The notes beneath the pieces were generated by a model, which was not told the DNA's origin, made no database searches, and was given only the letters and a program-made list of their open reading frames with translations. From the NCBI GenBank assembly GCA_949317995.1, contig OX439045.1, positions 46,767,693 through 46,831,692 of the forward strand: DNA of 64,000 bases. The letters are read 5' to 3'. How positions within the stretch are numbered: the stretch's first letter is position 1; each line of letters begins with the position of its first letter. Shown piece by piece: positions 27,251 through 39,900 of this stretch. This stretch comes from Acholoe squamosa. Taxonomy: Eukaryota > Annelida > Polychaeta > Phyllodocida > Polynoidae. A program made the position numbers and the translations under genes.

Positions 27251-30200
27251 GTGATTCCTGTGAACTGCCCCACCTTTGGGTTTTTGGGGTCTTTTTGGAT
27301 ACATGTGGCTCCAGAATAAAAACTGTTCAACCAATCTTCTTATTTATGGTCTCATTTGAAAGAAAACATGTTAAGCTTCAAAACGAGGGCAAATTTGCGT
27401 ATGTCGGACCAATATTTTTTGAGCTATGGTGGCCCAAAGTTGGAAAATTGCCAAAAATTGTTTTTTTTTTCAATTTCCACCTTATTCCAGACCAAATATC
27501 ATCAAGGAAAGCAGTAGTAGTCCACCATATTATTATTTATTTCATAGCTGGGGGTCCTATCTAACAATTCCATGTGTATTGGAGGTGACATGTCCAGTAA
27601 TTATTTTTTAACATCAGGTCTTCTAAGTTGAAATAGTACGTGTAACGCGCTTGATCAAAATTGAAAATCAATATAATAGATACTATAACTGTTGCATATG
27701 GTTTCTCATCTATCAGCATAGAGGGGGAGCATATGGGGTATTTTTGAGGAAAAAAATTTTTTTTGTATCTCCCGGCCTGTGCGCGCAATACACATTCAAG
27801 TAATTTTCAAGTCAGTCATCCCCACTCCCCCTGAAGCAACACTTTCCTCTGTGCAGCCTATATAAATCATCTAGGGGTAATCTCACCTATTATATAGTGT
27901 GTATCTATTGTTGAGGTGTCGGTTTAAAAAAAAAATCGGGTCTCTACATGCTTCGGTTGCCCCAAACCATGGTCGTTTATCATATGTAACGCGCTTGATC
28001 GGTATTCGGCAAAATTATGGCGGGAGAAGAAAAACAGCTCCTGTTACCCGGGCGGAAGTCGCCTCCATCCGGGAACTTCCCGGAAGTTGTTATTGCTTGT
28101 CTCAACTTGTTTGGACGGCAAGTCTCAGGTGTTTAACGCCGAAAGTTTCGACAATATTGTCAAAGAGGTGAGTGATATTGATGGAAACTTGATGAAATAT
28201 TGATGTTGAATGTCGATTGATGTATTTGATGTGGTTTTTTTGTACCGAAAGTGTGTAAATCGTGTAGAAAACATGTTAGACGATCGACGTGGGCGATAAT
28301 ACAAGCGCTGCCACTGTCTCGGTACCTTCTGTAGGCTTACAATTGGCATGTAACGCGCTTGACCAAAATTCAACTCGACGGTAACGCGCTTGATGAAAAT
28401 GATATTATGGCCTGTAGTGGCACATATATGGGCAAATAGATGAATAACTATGGTTAAAACGATAGAATAAGGCCCTGGCTTTGTTTTAGTGCAGGTTTGG
28501 TACCTTCTCCGCCATTTTGGACCCCCCCACCCATGCCAAATCATTTTCTCTTCCCTGCTGGCACTGTTTTAGGTACCATTTCGATCAATTTTCTCCATAT
28601 TCCCACTATTTACACACATTCCTGTGGTTATGATACCTCCTCTATGTGTATTTTATTGTCTAAATGTGTTACATCGCTGCTGGGTTTGATTATATTGGCA
28701 CAGTCACCACCAGAAGACGTTAGATGTTATTTTCATCAAGCGCGTTACCGGCGAGTCAAAAATCCCTCCTTTGTACACTGTAATAGCAAACTCGTGTATT
28801 TTTGGTGTTCATATATTATTTGGGACTACTATGTAATGTCCAGACCTAATATGATGTGTGTTAGACTTTAATTACTATGATTTATGGAAGAATTTATTTT
28901 CATCAAGCGCGTTACATAACCACTATTATGCATAAAAAAGGCACCTATCCTGTAGTCAGCCCCCCCAAAAATTAACACAATGTGCGCCTATGGTACCTCT
29001 ATCATGTGGAATGGTCATCCTTTCATTTCTGAAAAAAAAAAATTCAACATGTATCTGGGGTAGGACAATTTTTGATAAATTCTCAGTTGCAATACACATG
29101 TCGCTTCCCAGAGGTCTCCCAATGTGTCAGTAATCTTGCACAGTATCCTGGCATGGTCAATACATCCATTCTTTAGAATATAGACATATTTCCATCTATT
29201 TGTTGTACATGTTACAGTGTTGATATTTGCTCTTTTCTCAGTGCTTTTTATCTCCTTTTCAGAATGGGTCGCAAGAAGTTGCCTGAGGGTGAGGCGGTGA
29301 GGCACACCGACTCACAGAAGGCCTACATGGCGAGGAGGGCAGAGGAGGAGGGAGAGGAGGTGGTGAGGAAGGCCGAGAACGAGAGGAAGAGGGAGAGCGC
29401 CAAGCGGTGCGACGCCCTGCGTTCTGACAGGGCCAAGGACCGCAAGCGGAGGATGGGGGCCTTCCGGGCCGCCAAGAAGAGGGCCCTGGATGATGCCCGG
29501 CGCCGGGGCGTCGCACCGCCGGCATGGACAGATGCCAATGCGGCTGAGGTATGAAATGATGAAATTAAACTTGTACATGTATAATGCAAATCATAGCAGA
29601 CATTCAACCAATGTAAATTATAAATGTAATGTACATGTATGTATGTAAAGTAACTATGAATTCTTAATTCTTAATTCTAGTATAGCATAAACATGCCTGT
29701 ATTGTATTGCTGACAAATGCAAGTTGTGACCCTTTTCTTATTCAGTGGGTAGATGCGGAGATGGCCCGCGAGGAGGCGGAGGCCGCGGCGGAGAGGGAGG
29801 CAGCCGGGGAAGGGTGTTCCGGGGAGGCCGCCCCAGCACCTCCTGCCGCCCCTGCACCTCCTGCTGCTGGTCCCCCGGCGAAGGCCGCCAAGACCGCCCC
29901 CAAGACCGCCGCCAAGACTGCCGCCAAGACCGCCACCCCGACTGCTGCCACTCCAAAGCCACCGGCCCAGGGCAAGGGTAAGGGGCGCGGGAAGAGCTCC
30001 AAGAAGCAGACACCGGCAGGTCGCCCAGCGCGTGGACGTGGGCGCGGCCTGCCGGTCGCGCTGTTCTCTTCCCGCTCCCCTACCACTTCCTTTGGGTCGG
30101 TGGCCTACGAGGAGTATGGAGTAAGTATGAGTTAAAAGTGTCATTTGGTAATTGGTTATCAAAGTAGAATTATACATGTACTTAAAGAGTAACTCATCAG

Positions 30201-33200
30201 CACTGTTATTTTGGTAATTGGTTATCAAAGTAGAATTATGTACTTAAAGAGTAACTCATCAGCACTGCATTGGTGCATCGTGTAAATGTTATTCATGAAT
30301 ATTTTCCTTGTTCTATACATCAGGAGACGCCGGAAGACCCGGAGGTAATCTCCAGCGAGGAGGAGGAGGGACGGACGCTGGCAGGCGATGTCCCTGAGCA
30401 CCCCCTCCTGCTGTCCGAGGAGGAGGAGGCCCCCGTAGTGCCCGCACCACCACAGCCGCCTACGGAGGCCCCAACACAGGAGGGGGCCCCGGTTGCGGAG
30501 GCCCGGCCCGTTCGCCAGGCTGCTCGGCGCGTCTCCCCAGAGAGGCGCCGAAGTGGCCGGGTCCAGGAGGCCTCCCCACCGGGGTTCAATGTGGGACTGC
30601 TCGAGGACATCGCGTAAGTATTTGAATCATAGTCCCTTCTTTTGTGTTCTTAACTGTGAAGAATCATAAATTTATAAATAATAATTCTAAAACTAAAATT
30701 GGCCCTAAAATTCTTGATCAGTAAAGTGCTACTTAGTATGATTTATTCCACACTTCTATTTAACTTAACTTGTTAAATGATAACATTTGACTAATTGTTA
30801 TCAATTTACAGTGCCACCGTCCGTAAAGACAGTGTTCCTCAGTGAATGTAATTATCATAATAAATCTGAGATAAGAATAGTTTGTTCCATGTTGAATGTT
30901 TCCTTGCTTGTTGAATTTTTAGAATTAAGATTATTGTACATGTACTGCCATTTGAATGTGTAACGCGCTTGGTCAAAATGATATATCCTGGGGTGTAGTA
31001 GCCTTACTAGGGCAAAAATGATGAATAACTGTGTATAATATCATAGAATAAGGCCATTTCAATGTGTAACGCGCTTGATCAAAATGATATCATGGGGACC
31101 CCAGGGGTGTAGTAGCCTTACATGTATCTTATAAATAAATGGGGCATGATGAAACTGAAAATTAATGATTGTTCATTTGTTTGCAGCCCGCGTGCACAGC
31201 CCGACCACAAGATGACGACACCAGGACCGACCACCAAACCGACACTGACCACTCCTAAAAACCTGAAGAAACAGCAACGGAAGACCAACTCTCCCAGAAC
31301 CAACCGCTACTACTACAAACAAGGGCTACTGAACAGAGACCTGACTGAGGCACATCTACAGATCAAGGAGTTGCAGGCTCAGCTTGCCCATGCCCAGTCG
31401 AACCATCAAACTGTCGCTGAACCTGCTGTAGCGCACGTGGAGGAGCGCGTTGCAGCAGCTGCACCGGATGGGGAACCTGCTGTAGCGCACGTGGAGGAGC
31501 GCGTTGCAGCAGCTGCACCGGATGGGGAACCTGCTGTAGCGCACGTGGAGGAGCGCGTTGCAGCAGCTGCACCGGATGGGGAACCTGCTGTAGCGCACGT
31601 GGAGGAGCGCGTTGCAGCAGCTGCACCGGATGGGGAACCTGCTGTAGCGCACGTGGAGGAGCGCGTTGCAGCAGCTGCACAGGAACAGCTGACGGCGCAT
31701 GACAGGAGTGTGAAGGCTGTGCTTGAAGGGCTGGCCAACCTTCCTCGCAAGGACAAAACCGCCATCATGAACAAGGTGCTTTCGCCCGTCGTGATCAAAG
31801 AACAGCGGATCGCGGTGAGCTTGGCAAAGACCCTTGGCATGGATAGGCGGTCACTACTCAAAACCCCTTCAGACCAGCCATCTCCACGTGTGGTGAATCA
31901 GGAGGCCAAGATAGAGAGTGTCAAGGAGTTCTTGTCTGACCCAGAGAACTCCGAAATGAGACCTGGTAAGAAAGACACTAAGACCTTGAAGAAGGTGAAG
32001 CACCAGCAAATGTACCTCAGGGAGTTTATCCATGTGCTCCACAAGAGGTACGAGGCGACACAACCTCCTCACTTGCAGGTCTCACGGTCACTCTTCTACA
32101 GCATCAGGAAAGAACACCTTCCCTGGTTCATCCCCGTGGATCTCCAAAGCACTGATCTGTGCCTTTGCCAGAAGCACCAGAACTTTGCACTCCGGCTTGC
32201 TGCTGTCAGTATCCCTTTCAAAGATGAGATGTTCATGACATCCTGGGCAGAGTTCGAACAGACTCTCCAGGACAAAGCCCCCGAGAATGTCAAGTATGAA
32301 GTGTGGAAGAATGTGGACTATGAGTATGTGTCGACAGGCAAGGATGGAACTCAGAAGAAGACTACCATCAAGAAGCTCCGCCCTTGTACAGAGATTGCAT
32401 CCAAGGCGGACTTCATCAAGAAAACCAGACTGGAGTTCATCACCATGGCTGCCCATGTCGACCGTGCTCACAACCAACACCGCATCGTACGTGAGCTACG
32501 AGCGAGTATGTCGTCGATGGAAGTTACCATCCAGATGGACTTTGCGGAAAACTGGATGGTATCATACCCCGATGCTCCACAGAGTACATATTACGCGAAG
32601 GAGCCAGTGACCCTGCACCCTGCAGTCATCCACTACCGTGATGAGGACACTGGCACCACAAACCACCACTCTGTCGCTCTGTGCACTGACGACCGGAAGC
32701 ACGACACTGGCGCCATCTTGGCGTTTCTCCGCTGCCTGGCAGCATTCATCAGGGAGAACCTGCCACACGTCAAGGTGGTCCATTATGCTTCTGACTCACC
32801 CTCCAGCCAGTATCGAAACATCTCGGTGTTCTCGATACTCGTACGCCACACCGAACTACTTGACGGACTACGGGCAACATGGACCTACTTCGAGGCGGGT
32901 CATGGAAAGGGCCCCTGCGATGGCGTCGGCGCTGCTGCAAAGCGCAACGCTGACAACATCGTCAAGCGCAACAAGGAAGGACATCCCGTCATCAACAATG
33001 CAGAGGAGTTCGCGGCCGAAGGTAACAAACTTGAAGGCCGCGTTCACTACATCCATGTCCCTCTGCAGGATGTCACCTCCGCCCGCCTCACTCTCGGCTC
33101 AGTGGTAGCAGACAAGTCAGTAGAGGGCACCATGAGTGTCCATGCTGCCATGGTCAAACAGGAAGGAAGGTCACTCGCTGTCCGTGACAAATCCTGTTTT

Positions 33201-36200
33201 GACCCCTGCTGCTGGGTCGACCTTAGGTCCGTTACTGGCTGCTCCGGATGGATTGAGCATGAGCTGGTTTTCAACAAGAACAAGAAGCCTCCCCCACCAA
33301 AGCAAACACGGCAGAAGAAAACGCGGCCTGCCAGTGTCCCTGCAGAGGTGGACGACGCGGATGCCCGCACCAGCGACCCTGATTTTGATCCTGTTGTGCG
33401 CACCACTGTCTGCAAGCGCACCAGGGACGGCTCACCAGTCGTGGCACGTAAGCACACTCGAAGTGACCGGGTGCCAACTCCTGCCACGGCTGACAAGGAG
33501 AACATTGCCCCGTGTGCCGCACGAAAGCGTGCCGCGGAGCGTGCCGTCGCCGTCCCTACAACCAAGCGAGCACGACAGGATCCACCGACCTCGACCCTCC
33601 CTCAGGAGGATGTACAACCAACGGACAGTGTAGGGAAGTTGGTACTGGTGCAGGATGAGTACCATGTAGGTGACATTCTTATCACTGCCAGCCTGGCCAG
33701 TACCAGCTCAAAGGACAAGTGGTTTATGGGTAAGGTGATAGCCAAGGACAATGACTTCTACCAAGTGCACTACATGCTGCGCTACATGGCGTCGGACAAG
33801 AGAAGCTTCAAGTGGGGGAAGGAGATCATCCCAGCTAGGGTCCACCCCCTCAACGTTCTTGGCAGAGTCACTCTGCCCAAGCCAAGTCGTTATGGCAACA
33901 CTGAGAACGCTGTCTACAAACTTGATCCCCTCACCATCCAACTGGCTGATCGGAAGCTTCTCAAGTACCGCAGCGAGTGCACTGGTTAGATGTCATTGAT
34001 CCCGGTTATCACCTGTTTTACTTTGGCCACTATAACTAAGACCCAAACTGTATTGTACCTATGTTTAACTGCATGACATTGCGTGTAACGCGCTTGATCG
34101 ATATCTGTAATGGTACTGCTTCATTGGCTGTGGGCAACCTGAGAGTTATCTGAGCTGTACTACTGCTATTTAATATGTTACTAGACATGTGTGGCTGGTA
34201 TTTTAGGCCTGTTTGGATACTCCTAGTTAATTTTTGGACCTTCTGGCTTGATTGATGTAAAAAAATTAGTCGCAAAAAAGTGCAATTTTATTTTCCGAGG
34301 CATACGGGAGACCCCGAATAGGTATTAATTGTACATTTCTTGGTTTTAAACAGTAGTCCCATTGCTTAAGTAGTTGTGTATGAAGCAGCATTATGATATG
34401 AAAGGTTTCAGACCATCTAGGAATTGTTTAACTGCATGACATTGCGTGTAACGCGCTTGACCGATATCTGTAATGGTACTGCTTCATTGGCTGTGGGCAA
34501 CCTGAGAGTTATCTGAGCTGTACTACTGCTATTTAATATGTTACTAGACATGTGTGGCTGGTATTTTAGGCCTGTTTGGATACTCCTAGTTAATTTTTGG
34601 ACCTTCTGGCTTGATTGATGTAAGAAAATTAGTCGCAAAAAAGTGCAATTTTATTTTCCGAGGCATACGGGAGACCCCAAATAGGTATTAATTGTACATT
34701 TCTTGGTTTTAAACAGTAGTCCCATTGCTTAAGTAGTTGTGTATGAAGTAGCATTATGATATGAAAGGTCTAAGTACCTCTATGGAGCCTCTATCTATGA
34801 GTGACTGTATGTAACGCGCTTGATCGGTATCCGCCTGCGCGGAGGGCATTTGACATGGTATTGCTTCATTGGCTGTGGGCAACCTGAGAGTTATCTGAGC
34901 TGTACTACTGCTATTTAATATGTTACTAGACATGTGTGGCTGGTATTTTAGGCCTGTTTGGATACTCCTAGTTAATTTTTGGACCTTCTGGCTTGATTGA
35001 TGTAAGAAAATTAGTCGCAAAAAAGTGCAATTTTATTTTCCGAGGCATACGGGAGACCCCAAATAGGTATTAATTGTACATTTCTTGGTTTTAAACAGTA
35101 GTCCCATTGCTTAAGTAGTTGTGTATGAAGTAGCATTATGATATGAAAGGTCTAAGTACCTCTATGGAGCCTCTATCTATGAGTGACTGTATGTAACGCG
35201 CTTGATCGGTATCCGCCTGCGCGGAGGGCATTTGACATGGTATTGCTTCATTGGCTGTGGGCAACCTGAGAGTTATCTGAGCTGTACTACTGCTATTTAA
35301 TATGTTACTAGACATGTGTGGCTGGTATTTTAGGCCTGTTTGGATACTCCTAGTTAATTTTTGGACCTTCTGGCTTGATTGATGTAAGAAAATTAGTCGC
35401 AAAAAAGTGCAATTTTATTTTCCGAGGCATACGGGAGACCCCGAATAGGTATTAATTGTACATTTCTTGGTTTTAAACAGTATTCCCATTGCTTAAGTAG
35501 TTGTGTATGAAGTAGCATTATGATATGAAAGGTCTAAGTACCTCTATGGAGCCTCTATCTATGAGTGACTGTATGTAACGCGCTTGATCGGTATCCGCCT
35601 GCGCGGAGGGCATTTGACATGGTATTCCTTCATTGGCTGTGGGCAACCTGAGAGTTATCTGAGCTGTACAACTGCTATTTAATATGTTACTAGACATGTG
35701 TGGCTGGTATTTTAGGCCTGTTTGGATACTCCAAGTTAATTTTTGGACCTTCTGGCTTGATTGATGTAAGAAAATTAGTCGCAAAAAAGTGCAATTTTAT
35801 TTTCCGAGGCATACGGGAGACCCCAAATAGGTATTAATTGTACATTTCTTGGTTTTAAACAGTAGTCCCATTGCTTAAGTAGTTGTGTATGAAGTAGCAT
35901 TATGATATGAAAGGTCTAAGTACCTCTATGGAGCCTCTATCTATGAGTGACTGTATGTAACGCGCTTGATCGGTATCCGCCTGCGCGGAGGGCATTTGAC
36001 ATGGTATTGCTTCATTGGCTGTGGGCAACCTGAGAGTTATCTGAGCTGTACTACTGCTATTTAATATGTTACTAGACATGTGTGGCTGGTATTTTAGGCC
36101 TGTTTGGATACTCCTAGTTAATTTTTGGACCTTCTGGCTTGATTGATGTAAGAAAATTAGTCGCAAAAAAGTGCAATTTTATTTTCCGAGGCATACGGGA

Positions 36201-36913
36201 GACCCCAAATAGGTATTAATTGTACATTTCTTGGTTTTAAACAGTAGTCCCATTGCTTAAGTAGTTGTGTATGAAGTAGCATTATGATATGAAAGGTCTA
36301 AGTACCTCTATGGAGCCTCTATCTATGAGTGACTGTATGTAACGCGCTTGATCGCTATTTGGCCAATTACGAGTAATTTTAGACAGCTGCTCACATAAAG
36401 AAAACACTGTAGGAATGGAAGAATGATGATTGTTTAAGAAAATATAGACAATGAAGACATAATAACTTGAATTACATGCATATACAATGGATATTAAGCC
36501 TGTGAGGGTAAAGTTAAGGTTTGGTGTTAGAAATTTATGAAAAATCTCAATCTTCTTAAAACGTTATGTCACATAACTTCAAAAGTTTTCAAGCCTCAGT
36601 CCTAATTTTTGGTACACTTATTCATAACTATTATAGTTGTTTGGACACTGAATATGGTTATCACAGATACATTATTGAAGAAGTTCTATGCATGAGAATT
36701 AATATCGATCAAGCGCGTTACACGATTTATACCTCTTTACTGCGACTGTGATAAAAACTGACATCCTGGGAGTTAATGACTTGAATGGAACTTTTCATAC
36801 ACCCAAGATATAGGGCTATCAATAAAATAAAGTCTTGAAATGTAATCCTGAGTTTGTCATGTTGGGCCCCTGACCCTGATAGGTGGGCGAACTCACAGGA
36901 TTCGCCCATATAT

Positions 36914-36962
<49 letters not shown>

Positions 36963-39900
36963 TTTTTGAATTGTGAAAATCCAATCAGTAGAAAAAAAAG
37001 TTATGTCAATTTCAATTTTTGGAGCAAATAAACAAGTCAGGGTGTGTCCTATACATGAGGATTTATGGTAGATGCGAGTTATTGTAAGCATCTTGAATAA
37101 ATATGATGTAAATGTCACCGTTCACAGGTAGATTACTGTGTATAGGTCCATGATTAAAGGATATATGTCAAAAATACAGTAATAACCAGTGTTATTACTA
37201 TCATTCTGGGAAGTCTTCAATTTACTGTGGTTCAATATTTGGTAATGATATTTGCAGCCATAAGAAATCAATCAGTATATGCATATAATGACCAGTAAGA
37301 AAACATCACCATAAATATATCCCACCACTGTGCAAAGGTTTATCATTAGACTTGTTTTTCAGTAGAAAGACATAATCTGCATGTTTCAATGCATTGGCAT
37401 TGTGTACCTTGGCCATGGTTTTGCTAAATAATGTTGTCAAGTAGCAGTGTTTAGCTTTCAATATCATTTTTGACATTAGAAATTCTTCCATAAAAAAATT
37501 ACCATGCATAGGTACTTTCACCGTGCATAGGTCCATCAGACAAATATATGGACAGCAGGTATGATTTTCTTTTTCTTTTAAAGGGGAACAATACCCAAAA
37601 TTCATGATATCATATTTTGATAGCCTTTATATCCAATAGAAATATTCTGGCAAAGTCGGTGGATAATATATATCACTATAGAGGAAAACAGCATGCTCAT
37701 CTGATGCATCTGATGAGTAGCTGGCTTGAGTCTATAGAACCATACATGAGGGTAGTACACTTTTAGGAACACCCAGTGGGTCGGGCATTGCTTCAGCTGG
37801 CATCTGGTGAGATTGATTAGGACTGATAGCAACCAGCATGGTGGCTACCAGTTGTTACATAATGTACCCATAAGATTCTGTAGTGGATAGATGGAATTAA
37901 ATTTGATTGGTCAATAATGCATCTCACTTGGTTTTGTTATAAATGTTGAAAACAATTTGTTAAAAGTGCAGACCTCTGATGAACTCTCCACTCAACCATT
38001 CCACAATTTTGCATAAATTATGCTAATTAGGTACAATGCAAATGACTGAAAAATACAACTTAAGACCTCTGATCAAAGAACTAGAATTACAGTCAGGTTT
38101 AATGTGTGTGCACAATACTTGAGACTGCTAAAATAGTTAATGTGTTGTTACTTGATTGTGATATGCAAATTAGGTAGATTTTATGCAAATCATCATCATG
38201 GACTACTTATTAAGACTCTTTATCAATGAATGTTCATTTTATATTTAATCTACCTTAATTATCAGGATGAGAATTGTAGCAATACAATTGATTTGTATTT
38301 CTCAAGAATTAAACAACATTTTTATACTTCATATTTTTTATACCACATTACAAGTAGAAACCTTCATAAAAATTGATGTATCCACTTGGATTTGGATTCA
38401 GCATACCCAAAAACCCCTGTAACCTAAATTTCATGCTTTCTGCCGAATGTGCCAAACCATTTCACATAATGATTCCACTATATAGGCCTAATATGGCTGG
38501 CATGGAGTCCCACTCGCAGTAGACGTTCTCTTTTCAATTTCATTTATTGATATTCTATTGATTATCTATTGATTAATCATGTATTAAACTTAGTGAGGAA
38601 TGGATAACAGTCCATGAATGCCTTGTATTGGAGGATAATAAACGAGCCCCGAAGGGATTCATGGAATGTTATCCATTCATTACTCAGTTAATATATATAA
38701 CTATGAATAACGGTTCTTAAAAATGATGAATGGGATGGAAAGTGGTTGTAGGGGTTTTCATGGTTCTGCGTGTCTCTGTATATGACGCTGGTGATGTAGA
38801 TTTTTTATTTTTTTTATATTATTGAAATATGAATGTTATGTTAGACTATTGCTATACCTTTGCATAAGACGCCCTGCACTGGTTCTACGCCCTGCACTGG
38901 TTCTGGACTCCTGGTGTGCCTTAAGAAGCAGCCAAAGTTATAGAGGTGTGCCTTTTAGGTGAGATTATTCTACATTGGATTAGTATTCAATTGGTCAAAA
39001 TCAAGTACCAGCTGCGCCCTTTTGGTTTCCTCAACTAAGGAGTGTGTGGGGTATTAAGTTAATGTTCCACCAAAACCATTTTGCTCATGATTTGGATGCC
39101 GGGCTACATCGGGAGCTAGCTGAAGCAAATCAGGAGCACAAATCAGGTTTGGCAGAACAGGAGGTTAATTCAAATGGCTCTGCCATCGCTACCTATGAGG
39201 TGTTAGTGATTTCCCTCCCTTATTCTTAACTGCAATGGTAAGGTAGGCTTGCCTTCCTTTCTGATAGCCAGCTAATTTTTAGTGAGCGCTGTTAGCCCAG
39301 CCCTGCTTTCACTATTCCAAGCAGCTAACAACTGTGCAGAGTGACAACAGGTCCAGAGAGAAAAAATAGCAGTGGAAGGTAGAAACTAGCAGTGGAAAAA
39401 CTCATTCTCTCAAGAGGATTGCGTTTCGACTAAATATATAAACTCTGTCGGGTGCACTTGACCCTGAAATGTTTTCAAGTGCATCACCTATGTATATATT
39501 TAGAAGGGTTCTTCTCAAGGAGGGCTGAAAGGAGAACAAGAGGTGCATGGGAGCTTTTGGTCAGTCACATTGGGCCTAGGAACTGGTAAGTCACCTGTTT
39601 CTGTACAATCAAATTATAGCTTGTATTTTAGTAGTACAGTGCCCCACCCTGCACCAAGTAAGAGAGTGAAGGGAAGCATGATGTTACTATGCCCTTAACG
39701 CATGAGTAGACTCAAGAGCCCTCAAGGACTATGAGAAAATCCACTTTTGTGATGAGGAATGTCCATCACATAGGTGCTCTTGAACTCAGGGGAAACCACT
39801 ATCGTTTCTCAGTATAAAATAAGGGGTGGTGTTAGTACTGGAAGTGGAATAGTGAAGGACTGCATAGTACTTCCTATTAGTAACTGGCCTAACACCACTA

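Larger units (their letters stand above)
27247..36909 (+). mobile_element. 9.66-kb autonomous DNA transposon with TIRs
   Basis: Bounded by imperfect inverted repeats: left 27249-27275 begins GGGTGATTCCTGTGA; right, read inward from 36907, begins GGGCGAATCCTGTGA. 21 of 27 positions match and both end CCCACCT. Each end abuts a TA microsatellite (27201-27248; 36908-36960), which fits insertion at a TA-rich target followed by repeat growth. It holds one spliced transposase-type gene on the plus strand, about 17 copies of a 16-bp motif and a 3' tandem satellite, all unlike the AT-rich, CpG-poor host. It lies antisense within the large HDC intron. The superfamily is not named because I cannot compare it with a library. 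Confidence 0.88.
27050..37070. mobile_element. Older MITE split by the 9.66-kb transposon
   Basis: Outside the TA tracts the flanks carry inverted ends: left from 27050 reads TACCGTAAATCCATGC, right read inward from 37070 reads TACCATAAATCCTCATG. Both start at TA. The remaining host material is about 360 bp (27050-27200 and 36961-37070 plus TA tracts). The ends resemble those of 782-1019, so the transposon appears nested in a member of that MITE family. Confidence 0.6.

Noticed and set aside
27107-27334. Open frames running through the TA microsatellite
   Set aside because: IYIYIY runs are translations of the repeat.
29259-30610. Several long open frames on the minus strand and in other frames across 29259-30610
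   Set aside because: GC-rich repeats open all frames here. Only the plus-strand frame has AG/GT borders that join in phase to the catalytic exon.
31356-33665. Antisense and alternative-frame open frames within the catalytic exon
   Set aside because: Shadows of the 955-codon frame and its 54-bp repeats; no independent motifs.
34754-36166. Repeated 88-codon minus-strand open frames in the 382-bp units
   Set aside because: They recur because the DNA unit recurs. They contain the non-coding 16-bp motif, lack any domain and run against the transposon gene.
34063-36353. CRISPR-like or rDNA spacer array
   Set aside because: Units are 363-382 bp with no short spacers, the genome is eukaryotic, and no rRNA sequence is present.
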